From: Spirochaetia bacterium
Lineage (GTDB): Bacteria > Spirochaetota > Spirochaetia > Treponematales > Breznakiellaceae
Direction: 5' to 3'
Assembly: GCA_025997655.1 (NCBI GenBank)
Contig: BNUW01000005.1
Location: 1-35,498 of the forward strand
Length of the DNA stretch: 35,498 nt
Notes under the pieces: model-generated
Seen by the model: the letters and a program-made list of their open reading frames with translations, nothing else
Told to the model about the DNA's origin: nothing
The model's database searches: none
Made by a program: the position numbers and the translations under genes
Shown here: in pieces, positions 24,850-34,235 of the stretch
How positions within the stretch are numbered: position 1 is the stretch's first letter
Layout of the letters: each line of letters begins with the position of its first letter

Positions 24850-25170
24850 ATGGATTCAGATAATGGCGAAACGGATGTTTTGAAGCATCTCCTGGATGTA
24901 GAGGCCCAGGCTTCAAGCCTGGTTGACGAGGCCCAGGCGGAGGCGGATCGCCGTGTTTCCGAAAGTGAAAAGGAAAACCGCGCCCGTTACGATGAACAGT
25001 ACGGCGTCTTGGCGGCACAACTGAACCGGGAGTACGAAGCGGCGGTGCTGGCGGTAAAAGAGGACTATACCCGGCAGCTTGACGGATACTCGTCGAGTTT
25101 GGCGGCTATGCCGGTCCATGGGGATGCCTTTTCCGCGCTGGCGGAACGCCTGTTTTTCGGGGACCGTTAG
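24850..25170 (+). CDS. V-type ATPase peripheral stalk subunit, G/H-like
   Basis: A 106-residue, mostly charged helical protein (KHLLDVEAQASSLVDEAQAEADRRV...) with heptad-like spacing, as in the G/H subunits that pair with subunit E to form the peripheral stalks. It is the first gene of the ATPase cluster, the place where such a subunit is commonly found. Sequence identity is weak by nature for this family, so assignment rests on position, size and coiled-coil character. Its TAG stop is immediately followed by the GTG of the subunit C gene. Confidence 0.65.
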   Translation: MDSDNGETDVLKHLLDVEAQASSLVDEAQAEADRRVSESEKENRARYDEQYGVLAAQLNREYEAAVLAVKEDYTRQLDGYSSSLAAMPVHGDAFSALAERLFFGDR

Positions 25171-26202
25171 GTGCCGGGATCCGGGGAACGGGCATATGTG
25201 TATGCCAAGGCTTGCGGGATTACCGGTAAGTCCTTTATCGGCAAAAATCGTTCCAAGCTTACCGGATTAACCCGGCTCTCTGAACTGGACCGGCTTATCT
25301 TTGGAACCGATGCCCGTGATCTTCCTGAGCGGGAACTGCTTCCGGATCTGGAACGGCGTATCATCAACCGGAATGCGAAACAAATTATCACCATTGTGAA
25401 TTCCTTCAGAACACCCCCGGAATTACTGGCCCGCATGGTGCGGGACTTTGAATACGCGGACCTGAAACGGGCGATCAATGCCGCAGCCTCCGGGGAACCC
25501 GCGCTCCCGGAGCGTACCGAAATCGGTCGTTTTGCCGCTATAGATTTCAGCACCTATCCCCATTTTGACAAAATGCTCACGGGAACGGAATTTGAGTTTA
25601 TCCTTGGGGATATTGGGGATCTTCGCAGCCGTTCCGGCGGTTCAACCGCGCGTATTCAAAGCAAACTGGACCGGCACTACTATACCGGCCTCTGGAATTC
25701 CCTGTACAAGCTTGCCCCCTCTGATCGTTCTTCTATTGAACGGATACTGGCGGAGGAGTTGAGCCTGCGGAACGCCGCCTGGGCGCTGCGGATGCGGACC
25801 TATTACGGCATGTCTGCGGAACAGACCCGGGAATACCTGGTGTGTATCCCCGCCCATAAGAACACTTCCGGCGTCGCTTCCCCGGCGGATGACGCCTTGG
25901 CTTCCTTGACCATGGCCCTGGACAGTCCAGCCGACTGGGCCAGATGGCGCTGGGTGAAATTCCTGAACCGTCCCGGTGAGCACTGGACTGCGGATCCCCG
26001 GCATTTTCAGAACGCCGCCGCGCAGTATCTCTACCGCCTGGCCCGTCATTCCTTCCGGCGGAAGCCCTTCTCCCTGGATACCGCCGCCTGTTTTATCAAG
26101 CTCAAACTCTATGAGGAGGATCTCCTGACCAGTGTTGCCGAGGGATTGAGCATGGGTATGGGCGCCCAGGAAATCCTTACCATGCTGGAGGCCGCTTCAT
26201 GA
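25171..26202 (+). CDS. atpC: V-type ATPase subunit C (AC39/d type)
   Basis: Subunit C caps the membrane rotor and connects it to the central stalk. The 343-residue, helical protein has an N-terminal YVYAKACGITGKSFIG and repeated segments such as LARMVRDFEYADLKRAINA, fitting the AC39 family. Start GTG 25171 abuts the preceding stop. Its last four bases overlap the subunit I gene (ATGA). Confidence 0.87.
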   Translation: MPGSGERAYVYAKACGITGKSFIGKNRSKLTGLTRLSELDRLIFGTDARDLPERELLPDLERRIINRNAKQIITIVNSFRTPPELLARMVRDFEYADLKRAINAAASGEPALPERTEIGRFAAIDFSTYPHFDKMLTGTEFEFILGDIGDLRSRSGGSTARIQSKLDRHYYTGLWNSLYKLAPSDRSSIERILAEELSLRNAAWALRMRTYYGMSAEQTREYLVCIPAHKNTSGVASPADDALASLTMALDSPADWARWRWVKFLNRPGEHWTADPRHFQNAAAQYLYRLARHSFRRKPFSLDTAACFIKLKLYEEDLLTSVAEGLSMGMGAQEILTMLEAAS

Positions 26203-28214
26203 TCCGGCCCCGGAGGATGAAACAGGTTGAACTCAGCGTCCTTGACCGGGATGTTGACGGGGTGATTGAATATCTGGGCCGCCGGGCCGTGATGCACTTC
26301 CCCAAGAAAGAGGAAGCTGTTGCTCCAAAGGACGCTGCCCGGAACGGTGTCCTGGAAAATCTGGAAAAAATACGGGCCGCCGCAGTATATCTGGGGATGG
26401 AACTCCCTAAGGAGTCCGGTGAATCCAGTACGCTCCCCGGTCCCGGTGAGGCTGAGCTTACGGAGAAGATCTGTTCACGGATAGAACTGCTGAATCGGCG
26501 GGAAAACGAAACCCGCAGGGAGAAGAAAAAAGTTGAGGATGCCCTGAACGAGGCCAATGCCTTTGCGAACCTCAACGCCCCTTTTGCGGATCTGGATCAG
26601 CTTTCCTATTTGACCCTGCGTATCGGCCGGATGGAACCGGACCGGCTGGGTGCATTACGGGATACCCTGGCGGATCGTGCGGTGTTTATTCCCCTGGGGG
26701 CTGGAACCGGCGATGGCCGTATTCTTGCCGCCGCATCCCGAAAGGGCCGCTTTGCCCTGGATTCGGAACTAAAAAAGCAGGGCTTTGCCCCTATAACGGT
26801 CCCCGCAGGCTTCCAGGGGGTTCCGGAGGAGCTTCTGACGGGGCTGCAAACCCGGCTTGCGGGGCTGGATGCGGATTTGGAAGCCCTTGGGGTTGAGAAA
26901 AAACAGGTGAAAGAGGAATACGGTCCCGCTCTTGTATCCCTGCATGGCAGCTTCCTGATGGCTTCCCTCACCGAGGATCTCAAAAATCGGTTGGTGTCCA
27001 CCAAAAACGTTTATGTCCTTTCCGGCTGGGTTCCCGCGGACAACATAGAGCGGCTGGTGGAGGATTTGGAGAAACGTACCGGGGGAAGGGTAGGGGTGCG
27101 TACCTTTGATCCCAACGAGATTCCCGCTGTCAGGGAGGGAAAGGCCAAGGTACCCGTATCCCTCCGCCACGGCGCTTTTGTTAAGGGCTTTGAAGGGGTG
27201 GTGTTCTCTTACGGGGCGCCCCTCTACGGCACCATCGATCCCACACCCTTGGTGGCCTTCTTTTTTACCCTGCTCTTTGGGATCATGTTTGGTGATGTGG
27301 GGCAGGGCTTCGTGCTTTTTCTGGCGGGAGTGCTTACGAGCCGCCATGGACTTAAGGCCTTGTCGAAATTTAAGACTTATTCCACCCCGCTCATTTCGGT
27401 GGGCCTTGCTTCCATGGTCATGGGTTTCCTCAACGGGGAGATTTTTGCAACCGAGGAACTGTTCATCGGGCCCACCAGGGCGCTTACGGGGTTTCTTACC
27501 GGTCATCCGGTGGACCGCATACTCACGCTCATGCCCCTTGCCGAAAAGGGGGGGAGTGTAACAAAGCTGTTTTACTTTTTTGGGTTTACCATTGCGGTGG
27601 GGATTATTTTCAATTCCATCGGGCTCTTGATAAATATTCTTAATCAACTGAGCCTTAAGAACTATGCGCGCGCCTTTTTCTCCAAGACCGGCGTTTCCGG
27701 GCTGCTCCTGTTTTGGTATGCAATTGCTATTGCTGTCCGCTGCCTTCTGGGGGGGCGTTTTGCCTGGTTCGACGGTATTGGCCTGGCCCTGCCGGTATTC
27801 TGCATCTTCTTTGGCCCCGTGGTGTGGCGCCTTTTTGCGGGGGAACGGCCGGTGCTGGAAGAGGGGCTTATGGTGTTTGTTATGGAAGGAATTGTGGAGA
27901 TCCTGGAAACGGTGTCCACCTATATTTCCAACACCGTGAGTTTTCTCCGGGTGGGGGCCTTTGCCCTTTCCCATGCGGTGCTTTCGTTTATCATCTTTAC
28001 GCTTTCAGAAATGGTGATGGAGGCCGCCGGGAGTATCGCCGGTCCCGCAGTATTCCTGTTGGTGATGATCTTCGGGAATACCGTAATAATACTGCTTGAG
28101 GGAATGATCGTTGCCATCCAGGTGGTGCGTCTTCAATATTACGAATTTTTTAGCAAGTTTTTTACCGAAACCGGGATGGCCTTTGCACCCTTCCGGTTTC
28201 GCAGGGAGGTTTGA
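26199..28214 (+). CDS. atpI: V-type ATPase subunit I (a-type membrane subunit)
   Basis: Subunit I holds the half-channels for the ion and anchors the peripheral stalks. The 671-residue protein has a cytoplasmic N-terminal half with coiled-coil parts, then about seven to eight membrane helices from about residue 340 (VAFFFTLLFGIMFGDVGQG). The GDVGQG motif and LRVGAFALSHAVLSF, with the region of the essential Arg, are typical. Translationally coupled to subunit C. Length is normal. Confidence 0.95.
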   Translation: MIRPRRMKQVELSVLDRDVDGVIEYLGRRAVMHFPKKEEAVAPKDAARNGVLENLEKIRAAAVYLGMELPKESGESSTLPGPGEAELTEKICSRIELLNRRENETRREKKKVEDALNEANAFANLNAPFADLDQLSYLTLRIGRMEPDRLGALRDTLADRAVFIPLGAGTGDGRILAAASRKGRFALDSELKKQGFAPITVPAGFQGVPEELLTGLQTRLAGLDADLEALGVEKKQVKEEYGPALVSLHGSFLMASLTEDLKNRLVSTKNVYVLSGWVPADNIERLVEDLEKRTGGRVGVRTFDPNEIPAVREGKAKVPVSLRHGAFVKGFEGVVFSYGAPLYGTIDPTPLVAFFFTLLFGIMFGDVGQGFVLFLAGVLTSRHGLKALSKFKTYSTPLISVGLASMVMGFLNGEIFATEELFIGPTRALTGFLTGHPVDRILTLMPLAEKGGSVTKLFYFFGFTIAVGIIFNSIGLLINILNQLSLKNYARAFFSKTGVSGLLLFWYAIAIAVRCLLGGRFAWFDGIGLALPVFCIFFGPVVWRLFAGERPVLEEGLMVFVMEGIVEILETVSTYISNTVSFLRVGAFALSHAVLSFIIFTLSEMVMEAAGSIAGPAVFLLVMIFGNTVIILLEGMIVAIQVVRLQYYEFFSKFFTETGMAFAPFRFRREV

Positions 28215-28216
28215 TT

Positions 28217-28528
28217 ATGAAACGCAAAATAGTATTGGCCATCGGTATACTGTCTGCCCTGTCGGTTCCGCTCTTTGCCCAGGAAGCTGCGGCTGCAGCC
28301 GAAGCGGCCGGCAGCAATACTGCGGCATGGCGGTATATCGCGGCGGCCTTGGCGGTGGGGCTTTCCTGTATCGCCGGGGGTATCGCCGTGGGTCAGATCG
28401 GGGCGGCCGCCATGGGCGCCATGAGCGAAAACCCGGAACTTTCCGGGAAGGCATTACCCTACGCGGGGCTTGCGGAAGGTATCTGTCTTTGGGGCTTCCT
28501 GGTTGCTTTATTGATCATGATATTGTAA
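28217..28528 (+). CDS. atpK: V-type ATPase subunit K (proteolipid rotor)
   Basis: The proteolipid forms the rotor ring. After an apparent signal-like N-terminus (MKRKIVLAIGILSALSVPLFA) and an Ala-rich stretch come two membrane helices: about 41-68 with Q60 in GGIAVGQIGAAAMG, and about 80-103 with the ion-binding E87 in GLAEGICLWGF. The 103-residue size corresponds to the two-helix form. ATG 28217 has SD GGGAGG. Q60 would fit sodium binding, but E87 is followed by Gly, not Ser/Thr, so ion choice cannot be told. Stop and next ATG share one base. Confidence 0.92.
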   Translation: MKRKIVLAIGILSALSVPLFAQEAAAAAEAAGSNTAAWRYIAAALAVGLSCIAGGIAVGQIGAAAMGAMSENPELSGKALPYAGLAEGICLWGFLVALLIMIL

Positions 28529-28878
28529 TGGACTATTACTTTATCGGGGATGCCGAGCTGGTTACCGCCTTTCGCTTTATCGGTATAGACGGGACCCTTG
28601 CTTTCAATGCCGAGACTGCCCGCGCCGCATTTCTCCGGATAACCCGGGGCTGGGATGAAACCGCCGGGACGGTGTTGCCTATGACAAGTGGCGGCACGGG
28701 CTGCCGGGTGCTGATCCTCACCGAGGAGGCCGCAGACTGGCTTGGGGATGAGCTTACCCAATGGCAGCTTGGCGGTGAGTATCCCCTGGTGGTGGAGATT
28801 CCCGGCATCCAGGGGCGTCAGAGCGGCCGTAAAACTCTGGTGGACTCCATCCGGGAAGCGGTTGGGATTCACGTGTAG
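28528..28878 (+). CDS. atpF: V-type ATPase subunit F
   Basis: Subunit F is part of the rotating central stalk and normally binds subunit D. The 116 residues begin MDYYFIGDAELVTAFRFIGI and contain VLILTEEAADWLGDEL and PLVVEIPG, the F pattern. ATG 28528 overlaps the K stop; the frame is open much further upstream but only because it shadows atpI and atpK. Its partner D is missing from this window. Confidence 0.9.
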   Translation: MDYYFIGDAELVTAFRFIGIDGTLAFNAETARAAFLRITRGWDETAGTVLPMTSGGTGCRVLILTEEAADWLGDELTQWQLGGEYPLVVEIPGIQGRQSGRKTLVDSIREAVGIHV

Positions 28879-28897
28879 CGAGACTTGAGGAATACAT

Positions 28898-29554
28898 ATG
28901 GAAGAACTGCGATCAACCGAAGTATTGGACAAAGAGATTCTCGAGGATGCCCGGAAAAAGGCCCGGCGTATTCTGAAAACGGCGGAGGATGCCATTGCCG
29001 CCTCCGCCGCAGTCTGGGAAGAGCGGATTGCAAAGGATACCGGGGAACTGAAACGGAATTTCGCAAGCCGGACCGAAAAGATTCGGGAAGAACTCATGGC
29101 CCGGCTGCCCCTGGATAAACGGCGCGCCTATTCAGAAAAGGTGGAAGCCCTCTTGCGTACCGCCATGCAGGATTACCTCGGGTCTTTATCACGGGAGAAA
29201 CTTCTCGCCCTGCTTGAAAAGGAACTTCGCCGCTGCGCCGCGGGGCTGCCGGAAGCCGCAGACCAAAGGTCTGACTCTGACGCCTCACCCCTCTTGATGG
29301 GATACCGGGCGCTTACGGAGGAGGAACTTAAAATCCTGGTAGACAGAGCCCTTCCGGGGATCAACTGGACGGTACAAGGGACAAAAGACTTCCATAAACT
29401 TCCCGGCAATTTTCCCGCGATTATCGTGGAAACACCCGCGGTACGGCTCACCGCCTCGGTAGATGCCCTGGCGGCCGCCCTGTTGGAGGATAGCCGGGCG
29501 GAGTTGGTAAGCTCCCTTTTGGGAAGCGCGGCCTTGGAAGGAGGCGGGCAATGA
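28898..29554 (+). CDS. atpE: V-type ATPase subunit E
   Basis: Subunit E forms the peripheral stalk with the G/H subunit. The 218-residue product has a long charged N-terminal helix ([20 protein letters not shown]) and a C-terminal globular part with [11 protein letters not shown] and [19 protein letters not shown] short palindrome (29259-29273) encodes the AADQRSD stretch in the middle. It overlaps atpA by 4 bases (ATGA). Confidence 0.88.
   Translation: MEELRSTEVLDKEILEDARKKARRILKTAEDAIAASAAVWEERIAKDTGELKRNFASRTEKIREELMARLPLDKRRAYSEKVEALLRTAMQDYLGSLSREKLLALLEKELRRCAAGLPEAADQRSDSDASPLLMGYRALTEEELKILVDRALPGINWTVQGTKDFHKLPGNFPAIIVETPAVRLTASVDALAAALLEDSRAELVSSLLGSAALEGGGQ
29259..29273. repeat. 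Short palindrome CAGACC-AAA-GGTCTG within atpE
   Basis: Perfect 6-bp arms with an AAA loop, encoding ADQRS-like residues between the two halves of subunit E. The arms are the same as at 20677-20691, only the loop differs. Confidence 0.5.
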
Positions 29555-31368
29555 CAGCTATTAACGGAAAGGTCCGGCGCATTTCCGGGCCCATAGTACG
29601 CGCCTCGGGGCTCGAGGGGGCGGGGCTCTTCGACCTGGTAGAGGTGGGGGAAAAGCGGATCATCGGGGAGATCGTGCGGCTTGAACAGGACGAGGCGGTG
29701 ATCCAGGTCTACGAGGATGACACGGGGCTGATGATTGGCGCCGGGGCGTCCTCCACCGGCAGGCCCCTGTCGGTGCTTCTGGGGCCGGGGCTTATCGGTA
29801 CCATATATGACGGAATACAGCGGCCCCTGGAGGCCCTTTTTAAGCAGAGCGGCGCTTTCATGGATCCCGGCGCACGGGGTGAGCCCCTGGATACCGCTAA
29901 ACTATGGCCCTTTGTCCCCGATCCCGCGCTGTCTGCGAAGATTGCCGCCGGGGAAAAGCTTGTCCCGGTTCCGGGTCTGGTCCTGGGGACGGTGCAGGAA
30001 ACCCCGAGTATTGTTTGCAAGATCATGGTTCCGCCGGGGATACACGGGGCGGCGCTTACGGAACTCTCCAAGGCTGGGGATTACAACTGCAATGCGGTCA
30101 TTGCCCGGACGGACCACGGGGAGGAGATCACCCTGGCCCAGTGGTGGCCGGTGCGGATTCCGCGGCCCAGCGCGAAACGGCTGCCCCAGGATCAGCCCCT
30201 GGTTACGGGTCAGCGGGTCATCGACGTGTTTTTCCCCCTCTCCAAGGGAGGCACCGCCGCCATACCCGGCGGCTTCGGTACCGGCAAAACCATGACCCAG
30301 CACGCCGTTGCCAAGTGGTGCGATGCCGACGTGATCATCTACATCGGCTGCGGGGAGCGGGGCAACGAGATGACCGATGTGCTCACCGAGTTCCCCCACC
30401 TGACCGATCCCCGGTCGGGCCGTTCCCTGATGGAGCGGACCATCCTCATCGCCAATACCTCCAATATGCCCGTGGCCGCCCGTGAGGTGTCCATTTACAC
30501 CGGGGTCACCCTGGCGGAGTTCTATCGGGACATGGGCTACCATGTGGCGATCATGGCGGATTCCACCAGCCGCTGGGCGGAGGCGTTACGGGAACTTTCG
30601 GGGCGCATGGAGGAAATGCCCGCCGAGGAGGGCTTTCCCGCTTATCTCCCCACCAGGCTTGCGGAATTCTACGAACGGGCGGGCAGGGTGCAGACCCTTT
30701 CCGGCGTGGAGGGATCGGTCTCCATCATCGGCGCGGTATCCCCGCCGGGGGGTGACTTTTCCGAGCCCGTCACCCAGCATACCAAGCGCTTCATCCGCTG
30801 CTTCTGGGCGCTGGACCGGGACCTGGCAAACGCCCGGCATTACCCGGCCATCAGTTGGATAGAAAGCTATTCCGAATACGCCGAGGAGGTAGGGCCCTGG
30901 TGGGAAAAGGTGAACCCCCTCTGGGCAACCCTGCGCCGGTCAACATTGGATTTATTGAAGAAGGAACAGCGGCTTTCAGAAATAGTGCGGCTCATCGGCC
31001 CCGACGCGTTGCCGGACGATCAGCGCTTAGTATTGGTAACGGCGGATATTATCAAGGACGGGTTTCTCCAGCAGAATTCCTTTGACGAGGTGGATATGTA
31101 CTGCATCCCCGCAAAACAGGTGCGGCTCCTGGAACTCATCATGGCCTTCTATGAAAAAGCCCAGGTCTGTATCAAGCTGGGAGCGCCCTTGATCAAGATT
31201 AACTCCCTTACGGGCGGCGACAATCCCGAACCCATACGGGGACGGCTTTCCCGGTTGAAGGGGGATGTAAAAAACGAGGATGCAGCAATGCTATCGGACT
31301 TTGAACATGAAATGCGGAGCGCCCTGGAAAACCTGGAGCGGAGTTACCGAACTAAGGAGACTTTATGA
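29551..31368 (+). CDS. atpA: V-type ATPase catalytic subunit A
   Basis: Subunit A hydrolyses or makes ATP in the A3B3 head. The 605-residue protein has a Walker A motif GGFGTGKT (240-247), the bulge region with [17 protein letters not shown] (about 137-153), [15 protein letters not shown], and [26 protein letters not shown], all typical. Length is standard. It overlaps atpE upstream and atpB downstream by 4 bases each. Confidence 0.97.
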   Translation: MTAINGKVRRISGPIVRASGLEGAGLFDLVEVGEKRIIGEIVRLEQDEAVIQVYEDDTGLMIGAGASSTGRPLSVLLGPGLIGTIYDGIQRPLEALFKQSGAFMDPGARGEPLDTAKLWPFVPDPALSAKIAAGEKLVPVPGLVLGTVQETPSIVCKIMVPPGIHGAALTELSKAGDYNCNAVIARTDHGEEITLAQWWPVRIPRPSAKRLPQDQPLVTGQRVIDVFFPLSKGGTAAIPGGFGTGKTMTQHAVAKWCDADVIIYIGCGERGNEMTDVLTEFPHLTDPRSGRSLMERTILIANTSNMPVAAREVSIYTGVTLAEFYRDMGYHVAIMADSTSRWAEALRELSGRMEEMPAEEGFPAYLPTRLAEFYERAGRVQTLSGVEGSVSIIGAVSPPGGDFSEPVTQHTKRFIRCFWALDRDLANARHYPAISWIESYSEYAEEVGPWWEKVNPLWATLRRSTLDLLKKEQRLSEIVRLIGPDALPDDQRLVLVTADIIKDGFLQQNSFDEVDMYCIPAKQVRLLELIMAFYEKAQVCIKLGAPLIKINSLTGGDNPEPIRGRLSRLKGDVKNEDAAMLSDFEHEMRSALENLERSYRTKETL

Positions 31369-32822
31369 GGGGCGTTGAATACCGTGGGCTTACCCGGATA
31401 GAAGGCCCGGTGGTGATCACCGAGCGGAGCCGTAACGTGGGCTTCAACGAGGTGGTGGCGGTGTATGACCGTGACGAGGGCCGCCGCCTGGGCCGTGTGG
31501 TGGACATGAGCGAGGACTGGACGGCGATACAGATCTTCGGCAGCAACACCGGGCTTTCTGCGGCGGACTCCCGGGTGGAATTCCTGGGGAAGCCCATGGA
31601 ATTGAGGGTAGGTCCGGGGCTTCTGGGCCGCATCTTTAACGGCCTGGGTGAACCCATTGACGGCTACGGAACTATTTTCTCCTCCACCTGCCTGGACGTG
31701 AACGGCCTCCCCATCAACCCCTACGCCCGGACCTATCCCCGTGACTTTATCCAGACCGGCATTTCCTCCATCGACGGCATGAACACCCTGATCCGGGGAC
31801 AAAAGCTGCCGATCTTTTCCGGCAACGGCCTCCCCCATAACAAACTGGCCGCACAAATAGTGCGTCAGGCAAAGATACTCAACCTTGATGGCTCCGGCGA
31901 ACCCTTCGTGGTAGTTTTCTGCGCCATGGGGGTCAAGTACGACGTGGCCCGGTTCTTCCTGGACGACTTCGAGCGCACCGGGGTCCTGGCCAACGTGGTA
32001 GTATTTCTGTCACTGGCGGACGCCCCCTCCCTGGAGCGGCTGGTGGCCCCCCGCTGCGCCCTTACCGCCGCAGAATATCTGGCATACGAGCGGAACATGC
32101 ACGTCCTCGTCGTAATGACCGACATGACCAACTACTGCGAAGCCCTCCGTGAAGTAAGTTCCATCCGGGGTGAAGTCCCCAGCCGCAAGGGTTACCCCGG
32201 CTACCTCTACTCCGATTTGGCAAGCCTCTACGAGCGGGCGGGGAAGATCAGCGGTTCCTCGGGCTCCATCACCCAGATACCCATCCTCACCATGCCCAAT
32301 GACGATATCAGCCATCCCATCCCGGATCTTTCGGGGTACATCACCGAAGGGCAGATCGTACTGGACCGGGAACTGACCCAACGGGGGGTCTATCCCCCGG
32401 TGGCGGGCCTCCCCAGCCTGTCCCGGCTTATGAAGGACGGCATCGGCCCCGGCATGACCCGGGAGGACCACAAGGATGTGTCCAGCCAACTCTTTGCCGC
32501 CTATTCCAAGGTCAAGCAGATTCGCAACCTTTCATCGATCATCGGCGAGGAGGAACTTTCCGGGGCGGATAAACGCTATCTCCAATTCGGCGACCGGCTG
32601 GAACAGGACTTCCTTACCCAGGGTGAATTCGAGGACCGCAGCATAGACCAAACCCTGGACCTTGGCTGGAAGGTGTTGGCCAATCTGCCCCGGGAGGACC
32701 TGCTGCGGATCAAGAAGGAATATATTGAGAAGTACATGGGCGGCCTAAACGTCGATGCCCAGGCGGCAACACCCGATCCCCAGGGTTGGGGCGATGGGAT
32801 GGGCGGGCGCGGGGGATTGTAA
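31365..32822 (+). CDS. atpB: V-type ATPase regulatory subunit B
   Basis: Subunit B alternates with A in the head and has no catalytic P-loop. The 485 residues show [44 protein letters not shown] (no GKT) and [17 protein letters not shown], as expected. The C-terminus ends in a Gly-rich tail ([13 protein letters not shown]). Subunit D normally comes next, but argF follows after 44 bases. Confidence 0.97.
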   Translation: MRGVEYRGLTRIEGPVVITERSRNVGFNEVVAVYDRDEGRRLGRVVDMSEDWTAIQIFGSNTGLSAADSRVEFLGKPMELRVGPGLLGRIFNGLGEPIDGYGTIFSSTCLDVNGLPINPYARTYPRDFIQTGISSIDGMNTLIRGQKLPIFSGNGLPHNKLAAQIVRQAKILNLDGSGEPFVVVFCAMGVKYDVARFFLDDFERTGVLANVVVFLSLADAPSLERLVAPRCALTAAEYLAYERNMHVLVVMTDMTNYCEALREVSSIRGEVPSRKGYPGYLYSDLASLYERAGKISGSSGSITQIPILTMPNDDISHPIPDLSGYITEGQIVLDRELTQRGVYPPVAGLPSLSRLMKDGIGPGMTREDHKDVSSQLFAAYSKVKQIRNLSSIIGEEELSGADKRYLQFGDRLEQDFLTQGEFEDRSIDQTLDLGWKVLANLPREDLLRIKKEYIEKYMGGLNVDAQAATPDPQGWGDGMGGRGGL

Positions 32823-32828
32823 CCAGGA

Positions 32829-32858
32829 TTGACAGGATACCCGGATTACCGCTATCGT
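32829..32858 (+). promoter_or_regulatory. Promoter for argF
   Basis: A perfect TTGACA (32829-32834) lies 18 bp before TATCGT (32853-32858). The predicted start of transcription is about 32864-32866, next to the ATG at 32867, which has no SD. argF may therefore be read from a leaderless message. Confidence 0.55.
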
Positions 32859-32866
32859 AGCTCATT

Positions 32867-33805
32867 ATGGATACCAAAACCTTTAAGGGCCGATCCCTGC
32901 TTACCTGGCTTGATTATACGGGTGAAGAAATTCGCGCACTTCTTGATTTGTCGAAACAGGTTAAGGAAGAAAAAAAACGGGGCGAAACCCACCAGCGTTT
33001 TGCGGGGAAAACCGTGGCCCTGATTTTTGAGAAACATTCTACCCGGACCCGGAGTGCCTTTGAGACCGCCGTGGGCGAAGAGGGGGGCTATCCGGTGTTT
33101 CTTTCGCCGGCGGACATCCACCTGGGGGAAAAGGAAACCATCGAAGATACCGCCCGGATTCTGGGCCGCATGTACAGCGCCATCCAGTTCCGGGGTTACA
33201 AGCAGGCCACGGTGGAAGCCCTGGCAAAGTATTCCGGTGTGCCCGTGTACAATGGGCTTACCGATGATTTTCATCCCACCCAGGTTCTTGCGGATGTGCA
33301 GACTATAGAAGAAAACTTCGGCCCCGCCAAAGGGAAGAAACTCTGCTTTGTAGGTGATGGCCGGAACAATGTTGCCCGTTCCCTGATGGTGATAAGCGCA
33401 AAGCTGGGCATTCATTTTACCATCGTCACTCCCCCCAGCCTCAACCCCGATCCGGTTTTGAAGGGCACGTGTGAAGCACTGGCTGCGGCCACCGGTTCAA
33501 AGATATGTGTTAGCGCCGATACGGCGGAAGTCGAAGGGGCCGATGCAATTTATACCGATGTCTGGGCAAGTATGGGAGAGGATGCGAAAAAAGCGGAACG
33601 GGTTACGCTATTAAGCCCCTACCAGGTCAACCATGCACTCATGGACAAGACCGGCCGCAGGGATACTATTTTTCTCCACTGCCTCCCGGCAATCCGCGGC
33701 GAAGAAGTGACCGCCGAAGTGATTGACGGCCCGCAGACCCGCGTCTGGGACGAAGCGGAAAACCGGAAACACACGATTAAGGCGATAATGCTCGCCACAA
33801 TGTAG
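32867..33805 (+). CDS. argF: Ornithine carbamoyltransferase
   Basis: Joins carbamoyl phosphate and ornithine to give citrulline (arginine synthesis), or runs backwards in arginine breakdown. The 312 residues have the carbamoyl phosphate motif STRTR (58-62), HPTQ (136-139), the ornithine loop DVWASMGE (231-238) and HCLPA (271-275, catalytic Cys). The ornithine-type SMG loop separates it from aspartate carbamoyltransferase. No other arg gene is nearby, so the direction cannot be told. No SD precedes the ATG. Confidence 0.96.
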   Translation: MDTKTFKGRSLLTWLDYTGEEIRALLDLSKQVKEEKKRGETHQRFAGKTVALIFEKHSTRTRSAFETAVGEEGGYPVFLSPADIHLGEKETIEDTARILGRMYSAIQFRGYKQATVEALAKYSGVPVYNGLTDDFHPTQVLADVQTIEENFGPAKGKKLCFVGDGRNNVARSLMVISAKLGIHFTIVTPPSLNPDPVLKGTCEALAAATGSKICVSADTAEVEGADAIYTDVWASMGEDAKKAERVTLLSPYQVNHALMDKTGRRDTIFLHCLPAIRGEEVTAEVIDGPQTRVWDEAENRKHTIKAIMLATM

Positions 33806-33832
33806 CGGCCGGTGAAATGTAACGGGGGAACT

Positions 33833-34102
33833 ATGACACAAGTGAAAGAGCGGGCTGTTGAGATAATACAGCGTATTCCTGAAGAAAAAATGGCGTTTGT
33901 TTTCAATATTTTACAGAACGTTGAGGGAATTGCAGGAGCGGGGGCAGCAGCGCATGATGTTTTAAATGAAGAAACCGACCTTGCTGAAAGACAAGCGGCG
34001 TATCAGCGTCTTTTGAAATATAAAGGAACATTACACCGCCATATTGACTATAAAAAAGAATTAGCAGAATACAGAGATGAAAAATATGGTCATCCTCGTT
34101 GA
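33833..34102 (+). CDS. Antitoxin-like protein of a PIN-toxin pair
   Basis: An 89-residue acidic/helical protein starting MTQVKERAVEIIQRIPEEKM and ending YKKELAEYRDEKYGHPR. Both ends look like the small antitoxins encoded directly before PIN-domain toxins (family resemblance recalled, not searched). ATG 33833 has SD GGGGGA. The gene is more AT-rich than its neighbours, which suggests acquisition. Its 3' end overlaps the start of a PIN toxin gene by 17 bases, but that toxin is cut short, so the antitoxin appears orphaned. Confidence 0.75.
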   Translation: MTQVKERAVEIIQRIPEEKMAFVFNILQNVEGIAGAGAAAHDVLNEETDLAERQAAYQRLLKYKGTLHRHIDYKKELAEYRDEKYGHPR

Positions 34103-34139
34103 TACAAATATCCTTCTTGATTTTCTTCAAGAGCGATAG
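34086..34139 (+). pseudogene. 5' stub of a PIN-domain toxin gene (VapC-like)
   Basis: ATG 34086, inside the antitoxin gene, opens the 17-codon frame MVILVDTNILLDFLQER followed by TAG. This is the classic N-terminus of a PIN ribonuclease, with the first acidic active-site residue (D6 in LVDTN). No further PIN sequence follows in any frame up to 34235, so the rest of the toxin has been deleted or replaced. Confidence 0.8.
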
Positions 34140-34235
34140 TGTTTAGTCAATATAACGCCTGCGAACATACCTCCCCGTAAAGGCCCGGAGCAAATAGGCT
34201 GCAATTTTGGTGGTCCGGCTACAGGAAAATGTAGT

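Noticed and set aside
26769..27974. 401-codon ORF antisense to atpI
   Set aside because: Shadow of a GC-rich gene; no domain or start signal, and atpI is clearly real on the other strand.
28111..28527. Long upstream extension of the subunit F reading frame
   Set aside because: It overlaps atpI and atpK in another frame; the F family start is at 28528.
34140..34235. Continuation of the PIN toxin beyond the TAG
   Set aside because: None of the three + frames gives the next PIN motifs, so a simple nonsense mutation or frameshift does not explain the loss.
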